Assembly (NCBI RefSeq): GCF_947494755.1
Contig: NZ_CANLVZ010000002.1
Span: 1-64,000, forward strand
Length of the DNA stretch: 64,000 nucleotides
Source of the DNA: an uncultured Tateyamaria sp.
GTDB taxonomy: Bacteria > Pseudomonadota > Alphaproteobacteria > Rhodobacterales > Rhodobacteraceae
Direction of reading: 5' to 3'
In this document: one piece after another, positions 1 to 9,765 of the stretch
Numbering within the stretch: position 1 is the stretch's first letter
How the letters are laid out: the number at the start of each line of letters is the position of its first letter
The notes under the pieces: model-generated
The model's input: the letters and a program-made list of their open reading frames with translations, nothing else
What the model was told of the DNA's origin: nothing
The model's database searches: none
Program-made: the position numbers and the translations under genes

Positions 1-168
1 GAGCCCCCTCAACGATACTTCCCCGCCTCTGGCGGAAGGGCGGAGCCCCCTCAACGATACTTCCCCGCCTCTGGCGGAAGGGCGGAGCCCCCTCAACGAT
101 ACTTCCCCGCCTCTGGCGGGAGGGCGGAGCCCTTTCAACGATAACACCCCGCCTGCGGCGGGAGGGCG
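1..168. repeat. Four tandem copies of a 42-bp GC-rich unit
   Basis: Units start at 1, 43, 85 and 127. The first two are identical, the third differs at one base, and the fourth is more diverged. Each carries a short strong hairpin, CCGCC-TCT-GGCGG. Because 42 is a multiple of three, frames stay open through the units: frame 1 reads a 14-residue repeat (EPPQRYFPASGGRA) until a TAA at 142-144. The array begins at the first base of the window, so its true length is unknown. It may be an intergenic palindromic repeat array or the repetitive tail of a gene lying to the left. Confidence 0.9.
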
Positions 169-291
169 GAGCCCCAAACAAATAGCGTCGCGCAAGCGCC
201 CTTTGGATCAGGTGTCGCGCCAAGATGCCTCATATCGGCCACAAACCCATGGCCTAAGGTGATGCAAACACCACCTGAGGCAAACCAGACG
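169..291. other. Intergenic sequence after the repeat array
   Basis: This stretch separates the repeat array from the first gene. I see no RNA gene and no convincing promoter. It presumably holds the transcription start of the FAD monooxygenase. An earlier GTG/ATG pair at 259/262 would extend that gene by about ten residues. Confidence 0.4.
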
Positions 292-1467
292 ATGAAGATA
301 GCAATTGCAGGGGCGGGGATCGGCGGATTGGCCCTCACGATCCTGTTGCGGCAGGCGGGGCGGGACGTCACCCTGTTTGATCAATTCGCAGCACCAGCCC
401 CCGTTGGATCAGGCTTGGTCATCCAACCCGTGGGCCAGGCCGTGTTGGGCGCTTGCGGAGTGCTTGAACAGGTCCGCGCAACCGGCAATGCGGTGACCCG
501 GATGCTGGGGCACGAGGTCGACAATGGGCGGCGCGTGCTGGATGTCTGGTATGACCGGGTGCAGGGCCAACGGGTCGGGCTTGCGCTGCACCGCAACGCC
601 CTGTTTCAGGCGCTCTGGGACGGGGCGACACAAGCAGGGGTGACGCGGGCCCTCGGCGCACAGGTGACCGCAGCCAGCCAGACCACGCTAACGCTCAGCG
701 ACGGAACCGCAGTTGGCCCGTTTGATCTGATTGTTGACGCCCTCGGCGCGCAGTCTCCGCTCACCCCCATGCAGGCCGCTGATCTGCCCTACGGTGCGCT
801 GTGGGCCAATGTGGACTGGCCGGACGACACGGACCTGCCCAAACACGAATTGCGCCAGACCTATCGCAAAGCCAGCAACATGCTCGGGGTCCTGCCCATC
901 GGCACGCCCCCCGGCGCAAACAGGCCCCAGGCCGCGATCTTCTGGTCGCTGCCGCGCGCAGCCTATGACACGTGGCGCACAGCCGGATTGGAACGGTGGC
1001 GCACACAAGCCAGTGCGCTTTGGCCGGACTTCGACGCGTTTTGCGCCCAGATCACCCACCCGGATCAGATGACGATGGCGCGCTATGCCCATGGCACCCT
1101 GCGCACGCCTTATGCCAACGGCATCGTTCACATCGGGGATGCGGCCCATCGGGCGAGCCCGCAACTGGGTCAGGGCGCGAACATGGCGCTGCTGGATGCC
1201 TATGCGTTGGCGCGCGCGCTCGACACGCACCCCGTTGCAGAGGCCCTGCCCGCCTACGCCGCCGCGCGCCGCTGGCACGTGCGGACCTATCAGGCGATGA
1301 GTTGGGCCTTTACCCCGCAGTACCAGTCCGACAGCCAATGGCTGCCTGTCCTACGGGATCGCGCCCTCTTTCCCTTGTCGATGATCCCGCCTGTCCCACG
1401 CATTTTGTCCCACCTGGTCTGCGGCACATTGCTGCCCGCCTTTCCGCGCGGGGATCCGTTGCGCTAG
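292..1467 (+). CDS. FAD-dependent monooxygenase, UbiH/salicylate hydroxylase type
   Basis: This 391-residue protein is a probable group A flavoprotein hydroxylase. The N-terminus has the Rossmann GxGxxG motif (GAGIGG, about residues 7-12) for FAD. The late motif HIGDAAHRASPQLGQG (about residue 280) contacts the FAD ribose and pyrophosphate. The middle DG motif is altered: VDALGAQS stands where most relatives have a DG(A/S)xS form. The start at 292 places the dinucleotide-binding strand immediately at the N-terminus, as is usual; starts at 259 or 262 are possible. It converges with the DUF2339 gene, overlapping by four bases. The substrate cannot be deduced and no partner gene is nearby. Confidence 0.8.
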   Translation: MKIAIAGAGIGGLALTILLRQAGRDVTLFDQFAAPAPVGSGLVIQPVGQAVLGACGVLEQVRATGNAVTRMLGHEVDNGRRVLDVWYDRVQGQRVGLALHRNALFQALWDGATQAGVTRALGAQVTAASQTTLTLSDGTAVGPFDLIVDALGAQSPLTPMQAADLPYGALWANVDWPDDTDLPKHELRQTYRKASNMLGVLPIGTPPGANRPQAAIFWSLPRAAYDTWRTAGLERWRTQASALWPDFDAFCAQITHPDQMTMARYAHGTLRTPYANGIVHIGDAAHRASPQLGQGANMALLDAYALARALDTHPVAEALPAYAAARRWHVRTYQAMSWAFTPQYQSDSQWLPVLRDRALFPLSMIPPVPRILSHLVCGTLLPAFPRGDPLR

Positions 1468-4175
1468 GCGCTTTCATATCGGCTTTGCGCCCACCGGTTC
1501 AGCCAGGCAAGGGCGGCCAGCGACAGGCCCAGCACCACAAGGGACAGCACACGGGTCAGCCCCTCAAGGCCGGAAATATCGATCAGGAACACCTTGGCCA
1601 CCGCCAAGCCGATCACCACCAGCCCGGCCCGGCGCAACAGAGGCGAGCGGCGCGCGAGCGACTGATAGAACAGCGCCGCCCCGGTCACCAGGATCGCCAC
1701 GGTATAGCTGTATAACTCGGGCTGCGTGAAACCGCTGTCGAGCGGCATGTCGCGTGCGCCCTGCCAGACATGGCGCAGCGCCGTAAAGGCCCAGTAAATC
1801 AGCAGTGCAACAGCAGCAACGCCAAAGCCGATGCGCAGCCAGTGGGTGCGCAGCCGAAGCGCGCCCAGCCCCAGCACAAGCGCCGGAAGCAGGTAGGCCA
1901 CCGCCAGCGTGTTGACAATCGGCGGCCCCGCCACATCGCCAAGCCAGTCAAACACCAAAGGCGATGCAATGGTCAGCGCAACTCCGAGCGCGCAAAACCC
2001 AATGACGCCGAACACCACCGCCAGCGCGCGGCGCACCCAGACCAGCAGCCCGCCCAACCGCTCGGCCCGGATCAGCTGTGCCATCATCAGCCCCAGCCAG
2101 ATCACCGCAAACAGCCCCAGCCCCCAATGCGTGAACATTCCGTCCTGCCCCAATGCCGCTTCGAGCGCGCGGAACAGCAACAAGGAGGCAAGCATGCCGC
2201 CCGTCGCCCACGCGCCGGTGTCCAGCATCAGTTGCGCCGTGACCCGCAGCTTGTCGCGCAGCATCCACAAACCAACACAAAACGCCGACAATGCGCCGCC
2301 ATAGGCCAGCACGATCTCCCACACCGGTGCCTCCACAGCCCAGACCAGACCGGGCGTGCCCACCAGCCGCACCCCGACAGCCGCAACGCCAACCGTGACA
2401 AAGAGCTGCATCAACGGCAGATCGAACCGTCGATCAAGCGTTGCCGCAACAGCCACCGTCACCGCCAGCGCGACCGTCAATGCCGCCAGCGAAAAGATCA
2501 GGACCAGGGCAAAGGCGATCGACGCCAAAGCCGACAGCACAAACAACGAGGCCCGCGTCTTGTCCGGCCCGTCGCGCCGCCCGAACCGCACGGCGAGGCT
2601 GACCATGATCGCGCCCATCGTGATCGCATGCAGCGCCCATGGGTAGGCCCCGAGAACGGATGCAGGTTGCCACGTCACCTCGATCGCCACCGCGATGGTG
2701 GGCGCAATCAAGGCGGCCGCAATCGCCCACAATACATGAAAGCCGGGCCGCGTGCTGCGCGCAGCGGCCAACAGGCTCAGGCCCAGACCAAGCCCCCACA
2801 GCAGGGTGACGGTCAGCGGAAACCGCGCTTCGGTCGTTTCAGCGTAGGTTGCCGCAAAGGTTGCATAGATCGCCCCCTGTTCGGTCCCCTCAAGCGCGAT
2901 CATGGCGATCAGCGCGGCGATCGGCAAAACGCAAACATCCTGAAGCGCTTGGGCCTTGACCGACCACACCGTCAGCACTGCCGCCATCAGCCCAAGGGCG
3001 CATACAGCACACCAAAAGGCCTCCGGTCCCATCACGCTGGTCCAGCCCAGACCTGCTGATGTCACAGCCACCGCCGCAGCCGCCAAAAGCGTTGGAAACC
3101 ATGGTCGTGGCCCGGCCACATTGATCAGCCAGCCGGTCAGCAACGGCCCGTCATGATCCGGCGTCAACCCGCGCGCGGGGATCAGGATCGCCAGCGCCAC
3201 AACCACGGTGACATAAAGCTGAAACCCAAGCGTCATATCAAGGCCGGAGGCTTGCACCAGCAGCCATCCCATACCGAATCCAAGCGCCACGCTGAGTGCG
3301 GACACCCACGCCCATCGCCGGACCGTATCAATGGTCAGCCCAACGGCGGTGACGACCCCAAAGTATACGAACAACCACGGCGTTACAGGTGCTGTGCTGC
3401 CCACCAGCATCGGTGCGGTAAAAGCCCCGATCACCCCCACGGCGGCCAATAGCGGCCCGTGCAGCCACCCCAGCACCACGCCCAGAAGTCCAACGCTTGC
3501 CAGACCGACAAAGGCAACCTCTACCCCGATCAACTCGTAAAGCAGCCGCGCAGCGGCCACCCCGCCAAACAGCGTGACAAGTCCCGCCCCGGAAAAGACC
3601 GAGGGTAAATAGGCTGTCGTGGTATCCGGGCTATCGCCGAACCGCCGGCGGATCACTTCACCTCCCGCGATCAACGCCCCGCCAAAGACCAGCGCGGCCA
3701 GGACCCGGGCCGTGGGCGGCAGCAATCCGTTTTCAACCCCGTATTGAACCAGAAACAGGCCCGCTAGCGCCAGAGACAGCGCGGAAACCGCATAAAACCA
3801 GTTGGCGATGAGCCATGTTGCCAATTTCGAAACCGGGCTTGGCGGCCGCGGCTCTGCCGCTTCGGTGGCGACAATGGCTTCGGTGCGGGCGCGGCGGGCC
3901 GCGATCACGCGGGCGGCGGCGACCTCGCTTTCGGGGGCCGCGTCCGTCTTTTCGGGTTCCGGCACTTTGGCGGGGGTTGAGGCGGCGGCCTTGGGGTCGG
4001 GGCGCGCGGCAGGCGCGGCCTGGGCGGCCGGTGCGGTCCCTGCCATCAGACGCGCAACCTGCGTCTCCAACTCCGTGATCCTGCGCCTCAGACCCGAGGA
4101 CGCCACCAGCAGATAGACAACCGCCACGGGGATGGCGAGGACCACGCTCCCCAACAGCACCAACATCGCTTCCAT
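1464..4175 (-). CDS. DUF2339 multispanning membrane protein
   Basis: The product has about 903 residues. An N-terminal hydrophobic helix (about residues 3-24) is followed by a short coiled segment (ITELETQVARL) and an Ala/Pro-rich linker to about residue 95. The rest is a near-continuous series of hydrophobic segments, probably more than twenty transmembrane helices. This is the architecture of the DUF2339 family, whose function is not established. The start at 4175 (MEAMLVLLG) is chosen because AAGGGA lies just upstream; an in-frame start at 4223 would add a hydrophilic stretch with no support. It is probably a single-gene transcript. Confidence 0.85.
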   Translation of the reverse strand: MEAMLVLLGSVVLAIPVAVVYLLVASSGLRRRITELETQVARLMAGTAPAAQAAPAARPDPKAAASTPAKVPEPEKTDAAPESEVAAARVIAARRARTEAIVATEAAEPRPPSPVSKLATWLIANWFYAVSALSLALAGLFLVQYGVENGLLPPTARVLAALVFGGALIAGGEVIRRRFGDSPDTTTAYLPSVFSGAGLVTLFGGVAAARLLYELIGVEVAFVGLASVGLLGVVLGWLHGPLLAAVGVIGAFTAPMLVGSTAPVTPWLFVYFGVVTAVGLTIDTVRRWAWVSALSVALGFGMGWLLVQASGLDMTLGFQLYVTVVVALAILIPARGLTPDHDGPLLTGWLINVAGPRPWFPTLLAAAAVAVTSAGLGWTSVMGPEAFWCAVCALGLMAAVLTVWSVKAQALQDVCVLPIAALIAMIALEGTEQGAIYATFAATYAETTEARFPLTVTLLWGLGLGLSLLAAARSTRPGFHVLWAIAAALIAPTIAVAIEVTWQPASVLGAYPWALHAITMGAIMVSLAVRFGRRDGPDKTRASLFVLSALASIAFALVLIFSLAALTVALAVTVAVAATLDRRFDLPLMQLFVTVGVAAVGVRLVGTPGLVWAVEAPVWEIVLAYGGALSAFCVGLWMLRDKLRVTAQLMLDTGAWATGGMLASLLLFRALEAALGQDGMFTHWGLGLFAVIWLGLMMAQLIRAERLGGLLVWVRRALAVVFGVIGFCALGVALTIASPLVFDWLGDVAGPPIVNTLAVAYLLPALVLGLGALRLRTHWLRIGFGVAAVALLIYWAFTALRHVWQGARDMPLDSGFTQPELYSYTVAILVTGAALFYQSLARRSPLLRRAGLVVIGLAVAKVFLIDISGLEGLTRVLSLVVLGLSLAALAWLNRWAQSRYESA

Positions 4176-4301
4176 GATCTGTCCCTTACTGCCCGCTGGC
4201 AGCTTAGCGATATTGCGCAGCATGCTAAAGGCAAGGATTTACTGACCTTTTCAGCCAGCTCATCGCAAGGAACCCGGTGATCGGGCCATATCCACAGCCA
4301 A

Positions 4302-5918
4302 TCAGCCGTTGATGTGATCCCACACGGCGGACATGACCACTGACCCTTCGCCTACGGCACTTGCAACCCGCTTGACCGATCCTGCCCGCACATCGCCCAC
4401 GGCAAAGACACCGGGGCGCGAGGTTTGATAAGCATTGGCCCCGCCCGCCTCTGCACCGGTTTTGACAAAGCCGCGCTCGTCCAGATCGACAAGGCCGGAC
4501 AGCCAGCCGGTATTGGGGGCCGCGCCCACCATCACGAACAGCGCCTTGGTGTTGATCTGCCAATCCTGTCCGGTGCCGCGGTCATGCACGGTGATGCCAT
4601 CCAGCGCATGACCGCCACGCAGTTCCTTGACGGCCGTGCAGAGATGGATCGTGATTTTGGGATGACTTTCAAGGCGTTGCAGCAGATAGTCCGACATCGA
4701 GGCCGCCAAACCATCACCGCGCACCAATAGGTGAACGTGCTTGGCGGTGCGGGTCAGGAACATGGCCGCCTGCCCGGCCGAGTTGCCACCGCCGATGACG
4801 GCAACCTCGGTGTCCCGGCAATAGCGCGCCTCGACATCGGTGGCCGCATAGTAGACGCCGTTGCTTTCGAACTCTTCCAGCTTCTCAAGCGGCAAGCGGC
4901 GGTATTGCACGCCTGTTGCTACAATCAGCGCCTTGGCCGATACCCATTCATCGGAATCTAGCTGGATGTGGAACAGATGCTTTTCGCATTGCTCAAGATG
5001 ACGCGCGCGGACCGGGACGGCAAAACGCGTGCCAAACTTCATCGCCTGAATTTCACCGCGCCCCACAAGGTCGCCGCCCGAGATGCCGGTGGGAAAACCC
5101 ATGTAGTTTTCGATGCGCGAGGATGTGCCCGCCTGACCGCCGATGGCCAGATCTTCGAGCACCACAGCGCATAGCCCTTCTGCCCCCGCGTAGACACCCG
5201 CGGCGACACCCGCAGGCCCGCCGCCAACGATGGCCACGTCATAGACGTCCTCTTTGCGCAACGCCACGTCGAGGCCCAGTTTCTGGGCTACACCGCGCGG
5301 GGTGGGTGGGTCGATCACCTGATGTTTGGCAAAGACCACAGCCGGATGGGCACGGTTGATGCTGCACATCCGGGCCAGATCATTGCCTTCGGAGCTGTCG
5401 ATTTCGACTTCGACATAGGGGATGCGGTTGCGCGCGGCAAAGCTGGCGATGCGGCGCACGTCGCGGTCCACCTCGCCCCCGATCAGGGTCAGCCCGCCTT
5501 CAGAATTGTCCAGCATCCGGCGGCGCCGCGCGGCAAAGACGGTGATGATGATATCGGACATTTCAGGCATGTCGGACATCAGTTTCAGCATGTCATCGCG
5601 GCGCACGCACAGCAGTTGCGTGTCCACCACTGCCCGTGCGCCTATGAAGGCCCGCCCGCCGTTCAGGAATGCCAACTCGCCAAAAAACTGCCCCGGCCCA
5701 AGTGTCGCCCCGCCATAGCGTTTGCCGGTTGCTGCGTTCACCGCTTCGGTTTCGCCGGACAGGAGATAGTGAAACGTGTCGATCCGCTCACCCGCTTTCT
5801 GGAACCATTCGCCCGCCTTGACGTCGACGAGCGTGCCCACGCGGCGCATCGCGGCCACATGGTCAGGGGTCAACGGGGTGCGCACCATCGTGCTGAGATC
5901 GGCGGCAAATGTTTCCAT
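4302..5918 (-). CDS. cNMP-binding domain fused to a thioredoxin-reductase-like flavoprotein
   Basis: About 538 residues. Residues 1-135 form a cyclic-nucleotide-binding beta-roll (GPGQFFGELAFLNGG near residue 75). A thioredoxin-fold-like linker follows. Then comes a two-dinucleotide-domain flavoprotein with FAD motif VGGGPAG (near residue 228) and NAD(P)H motif VIGGGNSAGQAA (near residue 372). The usual thioredoxin reductase CxxC disulfide is absent: the corresponding stretch is VYYAATDVEARYC. So it is unlikely to reduce thioredoxin by the classical mechanism. Family members with a cNMP domain are annotated as thioredoxin reductases; the ligand and electron acceptor are unknown. A TTG start at 5933 would add five residues; the ribosome binding site is weak for both. 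Confidence 0.8.
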   Translation of the reverse strand: METFAADLSTMVRTPLTPDHVAAMRRVGTLVDVKAGEWFQKAGERIDTFHYLLSGETEAVNAATGKRYGGATLGPGQFFGELAFLNGGRAFIGARAVVDTQLLCVRRDDMLKLMSDMPEMSDIIITVFAARRRRMLDNSEGGLTLIGGEVDRDVRRIASFAARNRIPYVEVEIDSSEGNDLARMCSINRAHPAVVFAKHQVIDPPTPRGVAQKLGLDVALRKEDVYDVAIVGGGPAGVAAGVYAGAEGLCAVVLEDLAIGGQAGTSSRIENYMGFPTGISGGDLVGRGEIQAMKFGTRFAVPVRARHLEQCEKHLFHIQLDSDEWVSAKALIVATGVQYRRLPLEKLEEFESNGVYYAATDVEARYCRDTEVAVIGGGNSAGQAAMFLTRTAKHVHLLVRGDGLAASMSDYLLQRLESHPKITIHLCTAVKELRGGHALDGITVHDRGTGQDWQINTKALFVMVGAAPNTGWLSGLVDLDERGFVKTGAEAGGANAYQTSRPGVFAVGDVRAGSVKRVASAVGEGSVVMSAVWDHING

Positions 5919-5946
5919 GAAGGTCAGGTCCAATCCGTGGGATATA

Positions 5947-6954
5947 TCAGGTCTTGCTTTGAAATAGGCCGCCGAGCGCCTGTTTCACCAGCCCGCGGGC
6001 TTTGGGCCTTTGTCCCGGTAGATATGCAAGCGGGCGGCAGACTTCCATAGCCGCCACCCCCACACGCGCGGTCAACGCGCCGTTCACCAGCCCTTCGCCA
6101 AAGCGGCGCGAGAGTTTGCCAAGGATCGACCCTCCCAGCACGGGCTCCAGCAGGTCATCCCCGACCGCCACGGCACCGGTGGCTACAAGATGCGTCATCA
6201 CGGCCCGTGTCAGCCGCCAACTGCCGAGCAGACCGCCGCGCCCACCATAGATCTCGGCGATGCGGCGGATCATGCGCAGGTTGGCGGTCAGCGCGGCAGC
6301 CACATCCGCAAGTGCCAGGGGGACAAGAGCCGTGACGGTTGCGACCTGCCGCGCTGCCGCCTCGACCTCGCGCTCGGCCGCACGGTCCAGCGGGCGCACA
6401 AGCGTGTTCTCGGCCAAGGCCAGAAGGCCTGCCGCGTCCATCTGATCCCCGCGCAACTCGGCCAGCCGGGTCCGTCCCCATTCCGTGTCGGGGCGCGCGC
6501 GGTAGAGCGTATCAAGCCGATCTACCACGGCCCGCGCGCTTTTGAGGTCATGCGTTTCCAGCGCGGTTGCCGCCGCGTGGCGCAACCCGTCAATGCGGGT
6601 GAGCCTACGCAGGGCGGCTAACTCGCGCAGCGCCATGATCAGCAAAAGCGTCACAAACGTGATGCTCAGCGCCGCAAAGATCCACCCGATGACAGGCGCG
6701 CGTGCGATCCATGCGTTCACAAAATCCCACGCTGCCACGCTGATCATTGCCGTCAGCAACGCCATGGTCACGCCCCAGAACAGCCGCGTCAGTCGGGCCG
6801 GTCTGCGCGTCGCAACCCGTGCGGCCATTTGCATCGCGGCACCCGTAGGTGCTGGCAGGTCTGTGTCGGGCACCGGTGCCGCCTCGGTCACCGGAGGGGC
6901 AGGCGCGTCCTCAAGATCGAACAGGACGGGGCCGGTTTTGGGGGTTTTCGTCAT
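5947..6954 (-). CDS. TIGR01620/YcjF family membrane protein
   Basis: The product has 335 residues. It has a Pro/Ala-rich cytosolic N-terminus, two adjacent hydrophobic segments (about residues 60-85 and 90-115), then a soluble helical domain with the family core around LVATGAVAVGDDLLEP. This is the layout of the YcjF (UPF0283) family, regularly found with YcjX. The ATG at 6954 overlaps the stop of the upstream acetyltransferase gene as ATGA, which supports this start over one seven codons earlier. The function is unknown; in Enterobacteria ycjX and ycjF lie near phage-shock genes, which suggests an envelope-stress role. Confidence 0.85.
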   Translation of the reverse strand: MTKTPKTGPVLFDLEDAPAPPVTEAAPVPDTDLPAPTGAAMQMAARVATRRPARLTRLFWGVTMALLTAMISVAAWDFVNAWIARAPVIGWIFAALSITFVTLLLIMALRELAALRRLTRIDGLRHAAATALETHDLKSARAVVDRLDTLYRARPDTEWGRTRLAELRGDQMDAAGLLALAENTLVRPLDRAAEREVEAAARQVATVTALVPLALADVAAALTANLRMIRRIAEIYGGRGGLLGSWRLTRAVMTHLVATGAVAVGDDLLEPVLGGSILGKLSRRFGEGLVNGALTARVGVAAMEVCRPLAYLPGQRPKARGLVKQALGGLFQSKT

Positions 6955-7400
6955 GGCGCGGCGTCCTTGGTCCATGTAAGGTGAATGTCGGGCAGTCCTT
7001 CGTCATTGCGGGTGCCGTCCGTGCGCGTCACTTCGCGAAAGCCATGGGCGGCATAAAATGCCTGCGCGTCCAGATTGGCCTGAAAGGTCCACAAATCCAG
7101 CCTGTCCGTCTGATCCTGCATCTTGTGCAACAAGGCACTGCCCAACCCGGTCCGCCGCGCTTTGGCCGCGATGTATAACGCATGAACGTCGGACCCATCG
7201 CGCGCAGCGAAACCCATCACATGCCCACCTTGTTCGGCGACCTCTACCCAACCCTGATCAATCATATGCCCGGCAAAGCCGATATCTTCGGCCCGGCTGT
7301 GCAGGCGCGGCATCCACGACGTTGTGTCGATGAACTCGGACAGGATACCGCCGACGGCCCCTGCATCCGTGCTGCGCGCGGGTCGGATATGGACGCTCAC
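6951..7400 (-). CDS. GNAT-family N-acetyltransferase
   Basis: This 149-residue single-domain protein has the GNAT fold order: IRPAR start, the acetyl-CoA pyrophosphate loop region AAKARRTGLGSALLHKMQ (about residues 78-96), and the late NLDAQAFYAAHGFREV segment typical of family members. It starts with GTG at 7400, overlapping the ycjX stop as GTGA, and its own stop overlaps the ycjF-like start as ATGA. It is therefore translationally coupled to both neighbours. The acceptor could be a small molecule or a protein; nothing in the sequence decides this. Confidence 0.85.
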   Translation of the reverse strand: MSVHIRPARSTDAGAVGGILSEFIDTTSWMPRLHSRAEDIGFAGHMIDQGWVEVAEQGGHVMGFAARDGSDVHALYIAAKARRTGLGSALLHKMQDQTDRLDLWTFQANLDAQAFYAAHGFREVTRTDGTRNDEGLPDIHLTWTKDAAP

Positions 7401-8809
7401 AACCGGTCCCCGATCAGGAATTGCGCGGCGCGGTCCATCCGCATGTGCGGCGGCCCGTCGCCGGGGCGCAGCGTCATCGGCGCAGGCGCAAACCGCATGA
7501 TCTGATAGTCTGCATCAAGCCACGTTTCGGCCTCGGCCTGTGCGGGGTTCAGGATTTGGGCCGGGTCCTCGGGCAGCGCACCGGGATAGAACGCCGCCTG
7601 TTTGCCGGTCTCAAGCAGCGTGCCGCGTACCACGTCCAGCGGCTTGCCCTCGTGGGTCATCGTGTCTTCGGTCGTGGCGCGCAGGGCGGCGATGGCAAGG
7701 GCCTGCGTGTCCGCCCCTGCAAAGCGCGCGCGATCGCGGGCGTCACGGGTCAGCGCCTCCATGATGGCGGTCAATTTACCATGCTGGGAATGGTGCAGAT
7801 GGTCGGCCTTGGTCGCCCCAAAGAGGATCTTTTCGACCCGCTTGCCCCGGAAAATCTGGGTCAGAAACGCGTTGCGCCCCGGCTTGAAGGCCGACAGGAT
7901 ATCGGTCATCGCACCGCGCATGTCATTGAGCGCGGCAGGGCCTGCATTGATCGCCCCAAGCGCGTCCACAAGCACCACCTGCCGGTCAATACGCGCAAAA
8001 TGATCGCGAAAGAAGGGGCGCACGACCTGAGCCTTGTAGGCCTCGAACCGGCGCGCCATTTCTCGGCGCAGGGACTTGCGCGGGGCATCGCCCGCAGGCA
8101 GCGGCGCGAAGGTCAGTACAGGGCTGCCCGCAAGGTCCCCCGGCAGCAAAAAGCGGCCCGGCGTGCAGTCATAAAATCCCTCTGCCCGGACGGTATGCAG
8201 ATAGTCGGTGAAGGTTGCGGCGAGGGTTTTGGCCTCGACTTCATCCAGTCGCGCGGTGCCGTCGGTCCTGGCGGCCACCTGCGCATAAGCCGCGCCGCTG
8301 TCGCGCTTTTGCAGGCGGGTCAGGGTCGCGGCACTCCACGCATCATAGTCTTGGTCGAGCAGCCCCAGATCCAGCAGCCATTCGCCGGGATAGTCGATAA
8401 TATCGAGATGGATGGTGCGCGGCCCCTGCAAACCCGCCAGCAGCCCGTTCGGTTTCACCCGAAGCGAGACGCGCAATTCGCTGACCGCGCGCGTGCTGTC
8501 GGGCCACGTCGGGGGCGTGCCCGTAAGGGCACCCATATGCGCCTCGTAGTCAAAGCGCGGCACCGTATCGTCCGGTTGGGGTTGCAGATATGCGGCGGCA
8601 ATACGCCCCTCGGCAGCCGCCAAAAGATGCGGCATCCGCCCCCGATCCAGCAGGTTGGCCACAAGCGACGTGATGAACACCGTCTTGCCCGAGCGCGCCA
8701 GTCCCGTGACCCCAAGTCGGATCGTCGGTTCCCCCAGCAGGTCCGCGCCTGTGTCATAGATGCCTTGGGTGAGGTTCAGCACCCCGTCGGCAAGTGTCGT
8801 CAGAACCAC
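7397..8809 (-). CDS. ycjX: YcjX family P-loop GTPase-like protein (DUF463)
   Basis: About 470 residues. The Walker A motif GLARSGKT lies at residues 36-43 after a short N-terminal region, and [14 protein letters not shown] further on has the shape of a family switch region. These are features of the YcjX/DUF463 family, P-loop proteins of unknown role that co-occur with YcjF. The GTG at 8809 is preferred because AAGGAAA sits correctly upstream; an open frame continues to 8956 but that extension is Cys/Arg-rich and unlike the family. It is first gene of the operon with the GNAT and ycjF-like genes and is divergent from truA. Confidence 0.88.
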   Translation of the reverse strand: MVLTTLADGVLNLTQGIYDTGADLLGEPTIRLGVTGLARSGKTVFITSLVANLLDRGRMPHLLAAAEGRIAAAYLQPQPDDTVPRFDYEAHMGALTGTPPTWPDSTRAVSELRVSLRVKPNGLLAGLQGPRTIHLDIIDYPGEWLLDLGLLDQDYDAWSAATLTRLQKRDSGAAYAQVAARTDGTARLDEVEAKTLAATFTDYLHTVRAEGFYDCTPGRFLLPGDLAGSPVLTFAPLPAGDAPRKSLRREMARRFEAYKAQVVRPFFRDHFARIDRQVVLVDALGAINAGPAALNDMRGAMTDILSAFKPGRNAFLTQIFRGKRVEKILFGATKADHLHHSQHGKLTAIMEALTRDARDRARFAGADTQALAIAALRATTEDTMTHEGKPLDVVRGTLLETGKQAAFYPGALPEDPAQILNPAQAEAETWLDADYQIMRFAPAPMTLRPGDGPPHMRMDRAAQFLIGDRL

Positions 8810-8991
8810 GCGTTTTCCTTTATTGGTCTTTGGGATGGTACATAAGGCGCGGTTGGGCACTGTGCCAGAGCATTGCTCGGTATGGCATCGTCGGAGCCTC
8901 CGGCGGGCGTTCTCCTGGCACGATGAAATTGGATCGCTGGTTTTCATCTTGCACATTGCTCGGCCGGGCCGCAGGGGTTAGATGCACGCCC

Positions 8992-9765
8992 ATGCCGCGC
9001 TATGCCCTGAAAATCGAATATCACGGTGCCCCCTTCGTGGGCTGGCAGCGGCAGCGTGCGCAGCATTCGGTGCAGGGCGCGATCGAAGCGGCGCTCGCGA
9101 AACTTGAACCGCGCGATCACACTATTGCGGCGGCGGGTCGGACCGATGCGGGTGTGCATGGGCTTGCCCAGGTGGCGCATTGCGATATGGAGCGGGATTG
9201 GTCCCCCTTTCGGCTGTCCGAGGCGCTGAACTATCATCTGCGCCCGGACCCCGTGGCGATTTTAGATTGTGTCGAGGTCGCAGAGGATTGGCACGCCCGC
9301 TTTTCGGCCCGCGAACGCCGCTATCTGTTTCGCATCCTCATGCGACGCGCGCCCGCCACGCATCTTGAGGGGCTGGTCTGGCAGGTCAAACCGCAGCTTG
9401 ATATTGCCGCGATGCAGGCCGCCGCCGCGCAGCTGGTGGGCAAGCATGATTTCACCACCTTTCGGTCGACCATTTGTCAGGCTGAAAGCCCGGTCAAGAC
9501 GTTGGATCGGCTGGATGTCACCCTCGTGGAAGGGACGCACGGCCCGGAGGCGCAGTTTGATGTGCGCGCCCGGTCGTTCCTGCACAATCAGGTGCGCAGC
9601 TTTGTCGGGACGCTTGAGCGCGTAGGCGCACAATCGATGACGGTAGATGGCGTGCGGGACGCGCTTGAGGCGCGCGACCGTGCCGCCTGTGGTCCGGTCA
9701 GCCCGCCCCAGGGTCTCTATCTGGCAGGCGTGGGCTATCCTGACGACCCGTTTGCCACCACTTAG
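8992..9765 (+). CDS. truA: tRNA pseudouridine(38-40) synthase
   Basis: The product has 257 residues, the usual size for TruA, which isomerises uridines 38-40 in the anticodon arm of many tRNAs. The catalytic aspartate lies in [11 protein letters not shown] (Asp52). The N-terminal [12 protein letters not shown] and later HDFTTFRS and [10 protein letters not shown] segments match the family. The open frame extends upstream to 8794, but homology begins at the ATG at 8992. It converges with the DUF3726 gene, overlapping by four bases. Confidence 0.96.
   Translation: MPRYALKIEYHGAPFVGWQRQRAQHSVQGAIEAALAKLEPRDHTIAAAGRTDAGVHGLAQVAHCDMERDWSPFRLSEALNYHLRPDPVAILDCVEVAEDWHARFSARERRYLFRILMRRAPATHLEGLVWQVKPQLDIAAMQAAAAQLVGKHDFTTFRSTICQAESPVKTLDRLDVTLVEGTHGPEAQFDVRARSFLHNQVRSFVGTLERVGAQSMTVDGVRDALEARDRAACGPVSPPQGLYLAGVGYPDDPFATT

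Noticed and set aside
1-168. Possible CRISPR array
   Set aside because: The units are contiguous with no unique spacers between them, so it is a tandem repeat and not a CRISPR array.
1770-3059. 429-codon open frame on the plus strand inside the DUF2339 gene
   Set aside because: The translation is a low-complexity Arg/Gln/His/Pro-rich sequence with no family features, while the minus-strand frame is a coherent membrane protein. High G+C creates such mirror frames.
8810-8991. Possible sigma-54 promoter between ycjX and truA
   Set aside because: TGGCACG occurs, but the distance to the next TTG is two bases too long and the GC dinucleotide of the -12 element is missing.
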